NCBI GenBank assembly: GCA_017558775.1
Contig: JAFYTP010000128.1
Span: 1-40,441, forward strand
DNA from: Bacteroidales bacterium
GTDB lineage: Bacteria > Bacteroidota > Bacteroidia > Bacteroidales > UBA932
Direction of reading: 5' to 3'
DNA: 40,441 nucleotides
The position numbers and the translations under genes were made by a program. How positions within the stretch are numbered: the first letter of the stretch is position 1; each line of letters starts with the position of its first letter. The notes beneath the pieces were generated by a model. The model did no database searches and had not been told where the DNA came from. It saw nothing but the letters and a program-made list of their open reading frames with translations. Positions 7,684 to 15,968 of this stretch are shown here, piece by piece.

Positions 7684-10581
7684 TTTCTCTGCTTGTTATT
7701 AGCCCCCCAAAAGCTTCATGCTCAGGCGGATGCAGAGGACTATCTGGTGATTAACAGGCTGTCCCGGGAGAACGGTCTTCCGGACCAGGACGTCAACGGT
7801 CTGTACTTCGACAGCAAGGGATACGCCTGGATCAGCACCTTCGGAGGCGGCCTGGTCCGCTACGACGGCGATTCTTTCATCCGATTTTCGCAAAAGACGG
7901 ATCCGTTGTTCATCAGCGACTTTGTCGACCAGTGCTGCGAGGACGGCTTCGGAAGACTGTGGATCCCCTGCGCGGGCGGCATGAACATCCTGGACCTGAA
8001 GACGCTGACCTTGATCGATGAATTCCCCGGTCTGTCCAGCACCAAGCGCCATTCGCTCCTGTCCCCCGGATCCGTGAGCCGAGATACCAAAGGATGCATG
8101 TGGTTCACCTCCAATGACTATCTGTTCCGGGTAGCCTTTGCCGACGACGGCAACAAGGTCATTATCGACTCCCTGCAATGCAAAGTCTCGAACTCCAACC
8201 TGATGTCCAAGGTCTGTGATGTCGATAATGACGGCTCCGCGTGGATTGCCATCAACGGACGCTTCTTCAAGGTCCGGCATATCGAGGGCCGCGGACTGTG
8301 CATGTCCGAAATCCTGCCCGGCATCGATATCGGCGAAGACAATAAGGCAACCGCCTATCTGCGCTCCGGAAATGAAGTGTGGATCGGCACCCTGAAGGGT
8401 TTGTACCAGGTGAACATCGCCTCCGGCAATTATGTCTGCCATCTGCACTCCGAATCGGACAGCCACACCCTCCCGAACGACGAAATCACCAGCCTGTGCT
8501 TCTCTCCGGAAGGTGAGGCGGTGGTCGGCACCCTGGGCGGCGTCAGCATCTACAATTCAACCTATCATTCCTTCGACACCTACGGATCCCGTCCCAATGC
8601 TTACGGGAATACGCTTCTCCCGGGAGACATGGTGCGGTGCGTCGTCACCAGGGATCGGCAGATCTGGGTGGGACTGGAAGCGGAAGGACTCTCCATCATC
8701 CAACGGAAGCCCCTCCAGATCATCAATCTGTCCCAAATAGAGAGCACGACCACCCCTATCCCCTCCACGCCCGTCAGGGCCATGTTCATCGACAGCAAGG
8801 ATATCCTCTGGCTGGCGACGACCGAATACGGTTTGTGCCGGCAGGTCGGGAATCTGGTGTTCAAGAACTACAACTCGAACAACTCCGCGCTCGAGGACAA
8901 TTCGATCACGGCGTTCTGCGAGGACAAGCACGGCAGAATCTGGTTCGGCTCCGTGAACGGGCACCTGAATTATGTCAATCAGTCCGGCCCCGACGTCATT
9001 CACATCCCGGAAGGGAGCAAGTCGGAAATGGCCAAGAGTATCGATGTCATCCTGGGAATCCTCTATGACAGCATCAACGACTATATCTGGATTTCAGCCC
9101 GCAGCGGACTGTTCATCTATGACCTGGGCAATGCTTCCTTCTCCCGGTATCCCGGGAAGACAACCTCCTGCATCGGCGCGTGCATCGCGGCGGACAAACT
9201 GTGGGTGAGCAGCATCGAAGGCCTCAGCATCATCGACCTGAAAACCCTGGAGTCCCGGATGCTCACGGAGTTCCCTTACTGCATGGCGATGGTTCCCGAC
9301 GGCGACAACACCATCTGGGCGGGCACTTACGGAAGAGGCGTTCTCCGGATGGAAAACTGCCAGTCGGAGAATCCGGACATCACGGTCTATTCGGAGAACG
9401 ACGGGCTGGTGGACAATCAGGTCCACGGCCTGCTGCTGGACGGTATCTATCTGTGGATCACGACGGAAAACGGCCTCTCCCGCCTGGACACGCAGGTCGG
9501 CGAGATCACCAGCTACGGCCTGAAGGACGGACTTAAGTCGATGGCGTTCTGCGAGAGCAGTACCGCGAAAGGAAGCGACGGAACCGTCTATTTCGGACAG
9601 AAGGAAGGCCTCAGCATCCTCCGCTCCAGCTATGTCCAGAACGAATACGGAAACACGCCCAACGTCGTCATCTCCGGCTACTGGTCCAAGGATCTGTTCC
9701 ACAGTCTATCGCACGCCGACATCATCCACAAGGACGAAAAAGACATCGATTTCACCCTGAAATTCTCAGACCTGTCCTTCGGCAAGAACCCGGACATCCT
9801 CTACGAGAGCAGGATCCTGCCGATGGAAAAGGAATGGTCCCCCATCTTCGAGAATGACACCCACGTCAAGTTCGGCCAGATTCCGGGCGGTAAATACCGG
9901 ATCCAGATCCGCGCCGTGGACAAGAAAGGAAACGTCCTGTCCCAGGACGAAAAGACGTTGGAGGTCCAGCCCGTCCTTTATAAAAGGTGGTGGTTCCGGC
10001 TGATTGCCCTGCTGCTCTTCCTCCTGGTCGCCTACCTGTTCGGGCTGTGGTATACCGCATCCGTCAACCGGCAGCGGAATCTTTTGAAGAAGGAAGTAGA
10101 CCGGCAGACCAAGATCCTGAACGACCAAAAAAGAGAGCTGGAGAAGAAAGCGGAGGAACTCTCGGAGCAGAATGCGCTGCTGCAAAAGCAGAACGAGATG
10201 ATCGCCAGCCACAACACACTGTTATCCAGCACTTTAGCAAACAAGGATTCCGACTTCTCCTCCAAGCTGCTGGAGGCCATCCAGAAGAAGTATAAGGATC
10301 CGGATCTCGACGTCCAAGCGCTGGCCGATGCGATGGGCATGAGCCGCAGCATGCTGAACGACAAGATCCAGAAGGCGCTGGGGCAGTCCATCGCGCAGTT
10401 CATCCGGACCTACCGGCTGAACGTCGCGAAGGAAATGATCTGCAACGGCACCAACAAGGACATGAACATCTCCGAAATCGCCTACGAGGTCGGCTTCAAC
10501 GACCCGAAGTATTTCACGAGATGCTTCACCAAGGAATTCAACGCCACCCCTTCCGACTTGTTCAAGGAAAGCGCTGAATAA
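7639..10581 (+). CDS. Membrane-spanning one-component regulator: periplasmic propeller sensor fused to AraC-type DNA-binding domain
   Basis: Likely senses the locus substrate in the periplasm and activates both susC promoters. The 980 residues comprise a signal peptide (about 1-28), a long series of Reg_prop propeller repeats (for example GLPDQDVNGLYFDSKGYAWIST, DNSITAFCEDKHGRIWFG), a Y_Y_Y domain (about 700-775, ending GGKYRIQIRAVDKKGN), one transmembrane helix (about 785-807, WWFRLIALLLFLLVAYLFG), a charged coiled coil (about 810-860), and a C-terminal AraC helix-turn-helix pair (DVQALADAMGMSRSML, NISEIAYEVGFNDPKYFTRCF). The histidine-kinase and receiver domains of classic hybrid two-component proteins are absent, so signalling is probably through dimer geometry, as in SusR-like regulators. 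The start at 7639 is needed for the signal peptide, although the operator repeats overlap it. Confidence 0.9.
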   Translation: MVDKSLKKVDFLLAIFLCLLLAPQKLHAQADAEDYLVINRLSRENGLPDQDVNGLYFDSKGYAWISTFGGGLVRYDGDSFIRFSQKTDPLFISDFVDQCCEDGFGRLWIPCAGGMNILDLKTLTLIDEFPGLSSTKRHSLLSPGSVSRDTKGCMWFTSNDYLFRVAFADDGNKVIIDSLQCKVSNSNLMSKVCDVDNDGSAWIAINGRFFKVRHIEGRGLCMSEILPGIDIGEDNKATAYLRSGNEVWIGTLKGLYQVNIASGNYVCHLHSESDSHTLPNDEITSLCFSPEGEAVVGTLGGVSIYNSTYHSFDTYGSRPNAYGNTLLPGDMVRCVVTRDRQIWVGLEAEGLSIIQRKPLQIINLSQIESTTTPIPSTPVRAMFIDSKDILWLATTEYGLCRQVGNLVFKNYNSNNSALEDNSITAFCEDKHGRIWFGSVNGHLNYVNQSGPDVIHIPEGSKSEMAKSIDVILGILYDSINDYIWISARSGLFIYDLGNASFSRYPGKTTSCIGACIAADKLWVSSIEGLSIIDLKTLESRMLTEFPYCMAMVPDGDNTIWAGTYGRGVLRMENCQSENPDITVYSENDGLVDNQVHGLLLDGIYLWITTENGLSRLDTQVGEITSYGLKDGLKSMAFCESSTAKGSDGTVYFGQKEGLSILRSSYVQNEYGNTPNVVISGYWSKDLFHSLSHADIIHKDEKDIDFTLKFSDLSFGKNPDILYESRILPMEKEWSPIFENDTHVKFGQIPGGKYRIQIRAVDKKGNVLSQDEKTLEVQPVLYKRWWFRLIALLLFLLVAYLFGLWYTASVNRQRNLLKKEVDRQTKILNDQKRELEKKAEELSEQNALLQKQNEMIASHNTLLSSTLANKDSDFSSKLLEAIQKKYKDPDLDVQALADAMGMSRSMLNDKIQKALGQSIAQFIRTYRLNVAKEMICNGTNKDMNISEIAYEVGFNDPKYFTRCFTKEFNATPSDLFKESAE

Positions 10582-10587
10582 GACGGC

Positions 10588-11748
10588 CTACAGGCTGGCG
10601 ATCAGAATCTTCTTGATATCCTCCTCGTTCAGAGGAACATAGGCATTCTCCAAGCCCTCGTTCACAGCGATATGGTGCGCCATCTCGTCGATGCGGCTGT
10701 CGTCGATACCGACCTCGCGCAGATGCATCGGAATGTCGATGCTCTCGAAGAACTTGTAGGTCTCGTCGATGGCCTTGCGGGCAATCTCCCATGGATCGGA
10801 CGCATCGATGCCGAACACATTGAGACCATATTTCACGAAACGGTGCAGCGTGCGCTCGCTCAGGATGTGCGTCATCCAGCGCGGAGTGATGATGGCGAGT
10901 CCCCAGCCGTGGGTGATGTCGTAGTACGCGCTCAGGGCGTGCTCGATGCCGTGGCAGGGCCAGCCGGAAGGGCTGTTGCCCAGAGAAAGGATGCCGTTGC
11001 AGCCGTAGGTGCAGGCGAGCATCATCTCCGCGCGGGCGGTGTAGTCCTCGGGGTTTTCCAGGCACTTGCGTCCATTGACCATCAGGCTGCGCAGCATGCT
11101 CTCGCAGAAGCCGTCGTTGAGGAGCGTCGTGTCCTCAGCGAAGTACTGCTCCATGGTGTGGTTCATCGCATCGGCGATACCCGCGGCCGTCTGGCCCTTG
11201 CTCACCGTGAAGGTGTAGGTCGGATCCAAGATGGAGGCGACCGGATACAGCAGCGGATCGCCATAGCCGATCTTGTCGTTGGTCTCCGTGCGGGAGATGA
11301 CGCCAAAGGTGTCATATTCGCTGCCGGTGGCCGCGAGAGTGAGGATGTCCACGACGGGCAGCGCCGCCTTCGCTTTCACCTTATAGGAGATCAGATCCCA
11401 CGGATCGCCGTCGTAGCAGGCGCCCGCGGCGATGGCCTTGGAGCAGTCCAGCACGCTGCCGCCGCCCACGGCCAGGATTACGTCCACCTTGTTTTCCTTG
11501 CACAGGCGCACGCCGTCCAGCACGCTGGGATCGTACTTCGGATTGGGCTGGATGCCGCTGAGTTCCACAATATCATAGCCCTTCAGCAGCTCATGGACCT
11601 TCTGGTAAAGACCGATTTTCTTGATGCTTCCGCCGCCGTAGGTGAGGAGGATCTTCTTGCCGAACTGCGCCATTACACTGGGCAGTTTCTCGATGGCGCC
11701 CTTTCCGAAGATTAGGCGCGTCGGGGTCATATAATCAAAGTTCTGCAT
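10588..11748 (-). CDS. Iron-containing alcohol dehydrogenase (YqhD/BdhA type)
   Basis: Cytoplasmic NAD(P)H-dependent reduction of aldehydes to alcohols. It is 386 residues long from the ATG at 11746-11748 (MQNFDYMTPTRLIFGKGAIE), almost exactly the length of YqhD. The frame stays open further upstream, but that extension is low-complexity antisense of the neighbouring gene. The nucleotide-binding motifs YGGGS (37-41) and GGGSVLDCSKA (95-105) are present. The expected metal ligands D193, H197, H266 and H280 are all found (DAMNHTMEQY, CHGIEH, DITHGWG). It is convergent with the regulator gene (6-bp gap) and divergent from the lipoprotein gene at 11851. The physiological substrate is unknown; detoxification of short aldehydes or fermentation is plausible. 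Confidence 0.93.
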   Translation of the reverse strand: MQNFDYMTPTRLIFGKGAIEKLPSVMAQFGKKILLTYGGGSIKKIGLYQKVHELLKGYDIVELSGIQPNPKYDPSVLDGVRLCKENKVDVILAVGGGSVLDCSKAIAAGACYDGDPWDLISYKVKAKAALPVVDILTLAATGSEYDTFGVISRTETNDKIGYGDPLLYPVASILDPTYTFTVSKGQTAAGIADAMNHTMEQYFAEDTTLLNDGFCESMLRSLMVNGRKCLENPEDYTARAEMMLACTYGCNGILSLGNSPSGWPCHGIEHALSAYYDITHGWGLAIITPRWMTHILSERTLHRFVKYGLNVFGIDASDPWEIARKAIDETYKFFESIDIPMHLREVGIDDSRIDEMAHHIAVNEGLENAYVPLNEEDIKKILIASL

Positions 11749-11817
11749 ATTGGATTGGTTATTTCTGCGGGTTAAGCAACAACTGCTGCAAGATACGAAA
11801 AATCCTAATATTTTGCG

Positions 11818-11825
11818 TACCTTTG
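11818..11825 (+). promoter_or_regulatory. -7 box TACCTTTG of the DUF2807 lipoprotein gene
   Basis: Matches TAnnTTTG, 25 bases before the ATG at 11851. The -33 element is not clear. The divergent alcohol dehydrogenase promoter must lie in the same 102-bp gap, where only a poor match (TATCTTGC on the minus strand, 11788-11795) is seen. Confidence 0.55.
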
Positions 11826-11850
11826 AATTCGGAATATAAAACGTAACGAA

Positions 11851-12660
11851 ATGAAGCCCCTTTCCATCCTCTCGCTTTGCCTGGCCGCCGGACTGTTGGC
11901 CGTATCCTGTATCATCATCGGCAACGGCGCCTCCATTGTCGGCCACTGCACCGAAGACGGCATCGACTATACGGAAGTCCGCGACGTCAAACCTTTCCGC
12001 GGGCTGGTGAACAGCCTCCCCTGCAACGTATATTATGAGCGGGCCGACCTGCAGGAAGTCCGCGTGGAAACCACCGAGAAGTTCGCCGACAAAGTCCTGA
12101 CCGAGGTCGAGGACGGAACGCTGTTTCTCAAGCTGAAGGAAGGCTCCTATCCCGAACTGATCCTCCGCATCGTCATCACCACCCCCGACATCGAAAGCAT
12201 CAAGGTCTCCGGTAGCGGCAACCTTATCAATAAAGGCGGCCTTTATTCCGGCAAAGACCTGAACCTGAAGATCTCCGGCAGCGGCGACATCCGCACGGGC
12301 AATATCGACTGCAAGGACTTCACCGCCCATTGCAGCGGCAGCGGCAACCTGAACCTCGACAAGATCGCCTGCACCGGCTTCTCCGGCACGGTCACCGGCA
12401 GCGGCAACATCTCCGCCCAGCTCGTCCTGGTCGATGGCGACGCCTCGGTCCGGGTTTCCGGCAGCGGCCGCGTCCGCCTCGAGGAGGTCGATGTCGACGG
12501 TGACATGGACCTCAGGACCAGCGGATCCGGCGACATCATCGTCAACGGCACCTGCCACGCCGTCACCGCCCATTCCTCCGGCTCCGGCAACATCTCCGGC
12601 AACCTTTCCAACACCGGCGTCAACGCCCGCACCACCGGTTCCGGCCGCGTGCGGCTGTAA
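11851..12660 (+). CDS. Lipoprotein with DUF2807-type beta-solenoid (GIN-domain-like)
   Basis: Predicted lipoprotein of 269 residues: MKPLSILSLCLAAGLLAVSC has a lipobox with cysteine 20. The body contains eight regularly spaced [ST]GSG motifs (GSGNLI, GSGDIR, GSGNLN, GSGNIS, GSGRVR, GSGDII, GSGNIS, GSGRVR) 19-22 residues apart. Each is one turn of a right-handed beta-helix, and the protein ends right after the eighth. This matches the DUF2807 putative auto-transporter adhesin head domain common in Bacteroidota. The N-terminal part contains FRGLVNSLPCNVYYERADLQEVRVE, typical of the family's first strands. The function is unknown; surface adhesion is only a family-level guess. It is monocistronic, with its own promoter and a downstream terminator. 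Confidence 0.85.
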   Translation: MKPLSILSLCLAAGLLAVSCIIIGNGASIVGHCTEDGIDYTEVRDVKPFRGLVNSLPCNVYYERADLQEVRVETTEKFADKVLTEVEDGTLFLKLKEGSYPELILRIVITTPDIESIKVSGSGNLINKGGLYSGKDLNLKISGSGDIRTGNIDCKDFTAHCSGSGNLNLDKIACTGFSGTVTGSGNISAQLVLVDGDASVRVSGSGRVRLEEVDVDGDMDLRTSGSGDIIVNGTCHAVTAHSSGSGNISGNLSNTGVNARTTGSGRVRL

Positions 12661-12681
12661 AAGACAGACTTGAATATACTA

Positions 12682-12714
12682 GAACCCCGAAAGTCATTCC
12701 GGCTTTCGGGGTTC
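12682..12714. terminator. Bidirectional hairpin terminator between convergent genes
   Basis: A perfect 12-bp stem (GAACCCCGAAAG, 12682-12693, pairing with 12703-12714) with a 9-base loop, located between the ends of the DUF2807 gene and the large lipoprotein gene. It has only short T-rich flanks (GAGTTTATAG on the plus side), so efficiency may be modest. Confidence 0.75.
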
Positions 12715-12737
12715 GAGTTTATAGAGGATGGGTTGCT

Positions 12738-15230
12738 TTATTTTCCTTTGCGGACTTCGAATTCAACCGGTTCCCGCATCGGCCTGCCTTCTCTCAAGAG
12801 GCTGCGGTCCTGCAACTTGGCGGCCTTGGCCTTCCGGGCTTTGGGAGCGGCGCTGGCGGTGGCGACGATGGGGGCACCTTGGGAGATGGCCACGTCGTCC
12901 AGGTTCAGCCAGAACATATCCGTGCAGTTGAAGTGGCGGAAGCCGATGTACACGGCCTTGCCGTTATACTTGGAAGGAATCGGGATGATATAACGCTGGA
13001 GATATCCGTCAGCGGAAACGGCGGCAGGTTCTCCGGCGGGATACTCCTGTTCCGCAAGCAGTACCTCGCAAGCGTCCAAGTTATCCGCGGTGGGAGCGGC
13101 GTCCGTGATATAAACGGCATAATGCTCATAAGGCCAGCTCGGATCCTGCGCTCCGACCCAGAAACTCAGATAGTTATTGGAGGTGAGCGTCACGGCCGGT
13201 GTGAAGGCCCAGTTGTCAGGAGTAAGAGGACCTTCACTGTTGTCATACGACGCGCTTGACAGGACACACTCGCCGGAATAAGTATGGTGTCCCGTAAATT
13301 TACTCCAATCGTGACCATCTTCATCGGCATCGATGAATGTCCAGGCGCTGATGTCTCCTTCGAAATCTTCCGTATAGATATAAGTGGTTTCATCCGGGAC
13401 ATAAGGAATCCACGCGGCGGGGATGGCGTCGTAGTCATAGCTTACGCGGCTCTCTTCCTCATACGTGATGAACATGTAATATTTGTAGCCATTTGCCGCA
13501 TTGATATTCAATCGGTTTTCAGCCTCGTCATACTCGGCTTTGAAGATGACGCGCAGCGTTCCGTCCGGATAATTCGGGAAATAGCCGTCGCTGCCTTGCA
13601 GGCAGATGCTGGTGGTGCCGTTGGAATACACTTCCTGTTCGTAGACGACCATACGGCCATTTTCAAACACAGCCTCGACAGGGTTTTCTCCCTGGCCCTT
13701 CAGGCCGCTGATCGAATAGCTGACGCCATTGACTTTCTCTTCGACGACATAGGGGGTGGGGCCGGTAGCCCATTCGCCCAGATAATCCTCGTATTGGGCA
13801 TCGATGCCGGTTTCGGGCTTGCCTTCCGTAATCTCGACATCGTCCAGATTCAGCCAATACTGGTCGTAGCAGTTGAAATGACGGAAGCCGATGAACGCCG
13901 TTTTGCCCTCGAATTCTTCCGGAATCTGTACGACATAACGCTGATAAACACCATCTTCACCCAAATCGACATAGTTGCCGGCAGGGAATTCGGTTTCCGG
14001 AACCAAGGTGACAAAATTGGAGCCCAGGGGAGAGTCTTCCACGATATATACGGCATAATGCTCGTAAGGATAATTAGTATCCACGGCCCTGACCCAGAAA
14101 CTCAGATAGTTGTCGGTCGTGAGTTTCACCGGAGGCGTGAATGCCAAGTTATCCGGCTGGATCGCACCGTAATTATTGATGAAGGACTGGCTGGACAGGG
14201 CATAGGAGCCGGAATTCGGCATCACGGCCTGCGTCTGCCAATTAAGTCCGTCTCCATCCAGGTCGAGGAACGTCCAATCCGTGGCTCCCGTTTCAAAATC
14301 CTCGAGATAAGGCACCGAGACAGGAGCGACGATGGAGCTGGAAAGGTTCACACTGAATTTGGTAAGACCGCCATCGACAAACTTCATCGTAGGACAGGAG
14401 CTGATCTCCTTCTTATAGACGTTCTTGTCGGTGATGACCTCGAAGGCGAGCTGGTCACCCTCCTCGCCCCAATTGCGCTCGGAAAGCACGCGGAACCAGA
14501 CCACGTCGTCGCCGGTAGCCTCCAGATCATCCACCGTGAGGGTGATGGTATTGGAAGCAAGATACGCGAACGCGCTCTTGGAGTCCACAGTGCTGGTCAC
14601 GGGATCGTAAGTGATAGTGCCGGCCACATACGCAGGGGCCACCATCTTGACCTGACGGATCTTTTCACCGGATTTGATGCCCTTGAGCGTCAGACGGACG
14701 ACGGTGCCCAGGCGGCGGAAAGCGAACTCGACATCCTCTCCGTCGGAGACGCGGGTGTCACCCTTATCTACGATCGCGGAGAACAAGATGTCGGAATTCG
14801 AGGAAAGATTGTTGCCTTCCAGAGCCTGGTTTGCCGGCATATAGAGCAGGAAGGCATCATTGTACGTATAAACGGCAGACTGGGGATACACAGCCGAATA
14901 CTGATAGGAAGCGCCTTCTGCCTCCCACTCCAGGGTGGTGCTGAAACCGGCCTTCCCGCCATTGAGGTTGGCAGCGGCGGAAGTGGCTTTACCCGCGACG
15001 GCTCCGTCCACCGATTCAAAGAGGACCACCGCATCGCCTTCCGACCACTTGATTACAGGAACATCGCCGTCTTCGACATAGGTTTTGGTGTTTTCGTCGG
15101 CGGCAAGGACATTAATCGTGACGCCTTTTCCGTTGGCGGTCGCTTTCGTGAGATCGTTTTCTTTTGCGCAGGACGCCAGCGCGGCGGCGACGCCGGCCAG
15201 GCTGAGAAGAGTGATAAAAGAATGTTTCAT
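12738..15230 (-). CDS. Large surface lipoprotein: fimbrillin-like N-terminus plus two choice-of-anchor-J / cleaved-adhesin-like domains
   Basis: Predicted exported lipoprotein of 830 residues (MKHSFITLLSLAGVAAALASC, lipid cysteine 21). Residues about 30-290 resemble the fimbrillin-like domain (ENTKTYVEDGDVPVIKWSEGDAVVLF). Two homologous jelly-roll modules follow, at about 307-468 (EDFETGATDWTFLDLDGDGLNW ... HFNCYDQYWLNLDDVEI) and 622-783 (EDFEGDISAWTFIDADEDGHDW ... HFNCTDMFWLNLDDVAI). Such domains often bind carbohydrate or host surfaces. A separate beta-rich stretch lies between them. The last ~45 residues are unusual: Ala/Lys-rich then Arg-rich (KARKAKAAK, REGRPMREPVEFEVRKGK), with no obvious type-IX sorting domain. 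It lies 12 bases downstream of a 50-residue small protein gene. The ligand is unknown. Confidence 0.85.
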   Translation of the reverse strand: MKHSFITLLSLAGVAAALASCAKENDLTKATANGKGVTINVLAADENTKTYVEDGDVPVIKWSEGDAVVLFESVDGAVAGKATSAAANLNGGKAGFSTTLEWEAEGASYQYSAVYPQSAVYTYNDAFLLYMPANQALEGNNLSSNSDILFSAIVDKGDTRVSDGEDVEFAFRRLGTVVRLTLKGIKSGEKIRQVKMVAPAYVAGTITYDPVTSTVDSKSAFAYLASNTITLTVDDLEATGDDVVWFRVLSERNWGEEGDQLAFEVITDKNVYKKEISSCPTMKFVDGGLTKFSVNLSSSIVAPVSVPYLEDFETGATDWTFLDLDGDGLNWQTQAVMPNSGSYALSSQSFINNYGAIQPDNLAFTPPVKLTTDNYLSFWVRAVDTNYPYEHYAVYIVEDSPLGSNFVTLVPETEFPAGNYVDLGEDGVYQRYVVQIPEEFEGKTAFIGFRHFNCYDQYWLNLDDVEITEGKPETGIDAQYEDYLGEWATGPTPYVVEEKVNGVSYSISGLKGQGENPVEAVFENGRMVVYEQEVYSNGTTSICLQGSDGYFPNYPDGTLRVIFKAEYDEAENRLNINAANGYKYYMFITYEEESRVSYDYDAIPAAWIPYVPDETTYIYTEDFEGDISAWTFIDADEDGHDWSKFTGHHTYSGECVLSSASYDNSEGPLTPDNWAFTPAVTLTSNNYLSFWVGAQDPSWPYEHYAVYITDAAPTADNLDACEVLLAEQEYPAGEPAAVSADGYLQRYIIPIPSKYNGKAVYIGFRHFNCTDMFWLNLDDVAISQGAPIVATASAAPKARKAKAAKLQDRSLLREGRPMREPVEFEVRKGK

Positions 15231-15242
15231 GGCCGGGCCCTC

Positions 15243-15395
15243 CTACATTTCTCCACCATCAAAAATGTCATCGTCGGGGTCGAATTTGGCACCGGGATCT
15301 CCGCTCTCGCCCAGGCTGCCGCCGGACAAGCAGAAGTTTTCTTCGGATAAAATCTCGAAGAGTTCAGCAAAGGGTTGTTCGTAATTTGCTTTCAT
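15243..15395 (-). CDS. Small acidic 50-residue protein with one cysteine, upstream of the adhesin-like lipoprotein
   Basis: Short reading frame read directly from the minus strand: ATG at 15393-15395, TAG at 15243-15245. The product begins MKANYEQPFAELFEILSEE and continues NFCLSGGSLGESGDPGAKFD to the acidic end DPDDDIFDGGEM. It has no signal peptide or membrane segment, one cysteine (C22), a glycine/serine-rich middle and an acidic tail. It lies directly behind a -7 box and 12 bases before the lipoprotein start, so it is almost certainly the first cistron of that transcript. I do not recognise a named family. Short peptides of this general pattern (charged start, E-x-x-C-x-S, acidic end) do, to my recollection, occur beside Bacteroidales surface lipoproteins. 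It could be a leader peptide, a small regulator or a modified-peptide precursor. Confidence 0.6.
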   Translation of the reverse strand: MKANYEQPFAELFEILSEENFCLSGGSLGESGDPGAKFDPDDDIFDGGEM

Positions 15396-15448
15396 AAGCC
15401 ATTTGAGTTATTAAATATTATATAAATGTAATAATAAATTTTAATAAG

Positions 15449-15456
15449 CAAAAGTA
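15449..15456 (-). promoter_or_regulatory. -7 box TACTTTTG of the small-protein/lipoprotein operon
   Basis: The minus strand reads TACTTTTG, matching TAnnTTTG, 53 bases upstream of the small protein's ATG. The leader between them is very A/T-rich (15401-15448). The -33 element is not obvious. Confidence 0.5.
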
Positions 15457-15525
15457 AAATCTACGTTTTTTGGTGTTTCTGCGGCCGTTTTACAGATCTC
15501 CACGACGCCCTCCCGGAACCATGTT

Positions 15526-15555
15526 TTTGTTTTTTCAAAATGTTTCTTAATTTTG
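15526..15555 (+). promoter_or_regulatory. Promoter of the GlsB/YeaQ-like gene (TTTG - 18 bp - TAATTTTG)
   Basis: -33 TTTG at 15526-15529 and -7 box TAATTTTG at 15548-15555, close to the Bacteroides consensus, 28 bases before the ATG at 15584. Confidence 0.65.
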
Positions 15556-15583
15556 CTATTACTAACTAATAACCACAAAAACC

Positions 15584-15844
15584 ATGATGAACATCATTCT
15601 CACTCTGCTCTTCGGCGCCATCGCCGGCTGGTTGGCTGGTTTCTTTGTCTACAAGGACAAGGGCGGTCTCATCTGGAACATCATCATCGGCCTTCTCGGC
15701 GGCCTTGTCGGCGGCTGGCTGCTTGGTAAGATCGGCGCAGGCGGATCCTTCTGGGCACAGTGGTATGGCCAGATCCTCAGCGCCCTCATCGGCGCCGTGG
15801 TCCTTCTGTGGGTCTGGAACCTGATCAAGAAGTTGATCAAGTAA
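15584..15844 (+). CDS. GlsB/YeaQ/YmgE family small membrane protein
   Basis: Integral inner-membrane protein of 86 residues with three hydrophobic glycine-rich helices: ILTLLFGAIAGWLAGFF, WNIIIGLLGGLVGGWLLG and ILSALIGAVVLLWVWNLI. The order and the G-x-x-x-G-rich pattern are typical of the GlsB/YeaQ/YmgE (transglycosylase-associated) family, which is linked to stress responses but has no defined biochemical role. It ends in a lysine-rich KKLIK. It is monocistronic, with a good promoter upstream and a strong terminator 28 bases downstream. Two ATGs are adjacent (MM); the first is used here. Confidence 0.9.
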   Translation: MMNIILTLLFGAIAGWLAGFFVYKDKGGLIWNIIIGLLGGLVGGWLLGKIGAGGSFWAQWYGQILSALIGAVVLLWVWNLIKKLIK

Positions 15845-15871
15845 TCAAGCCTCCGGAACTTGAAACAGAAT

Positions 15872-15911
15872 ATCTCCGTCCCTGTACCGCGCAGGGACGG
15901 AGATGTTTTTT
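15872..15911 (+). terminator. Strong rho-independent terminator after the GlsB/YeaQ-like gene
   Basis: A 13-bp perfect stem (ATCTCCGTCCCTG, 15872-15884, pairing with 15892-15904) with a 7-base loop, followed by GTTTTTT. Confidence 0.9.
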
Positions 15912-15934
15912 ATGCATCTTACCGAAAAAAACGC

Positions 15935-15942
15935 TAACTTTC
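15935..15942 (+). promoter_or_regulatory. Possible -7 box TAACTTTC before the DUF3237-like gene
   Basis: Seven of the eight positions fit TAnnTTTG (last base C), 26 bases before the ATG at 15969 and just downstream of the preceding terminator. No clear -33 TTTG is visible. Confidence 0.35.
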
Positions 15943-15968
15943 CGATGAAATCAGCAATAGACTGCAGT

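Noticed and set aside
11749-12573. A 275-residue N-terminal extension of the alcohol dehydrogenase
   Set aside because: It runs antisense through the DUF2807 gene. The start at 11748 gives the exact family length and motif positions.
13284-15350. A 688-codon plus-strand frame opposite the adhesin-like lipoprotein and small-protein genes
   Set aside because: Antisense shadow without domains, covering the lipoprotein's start and its short upstream gene.
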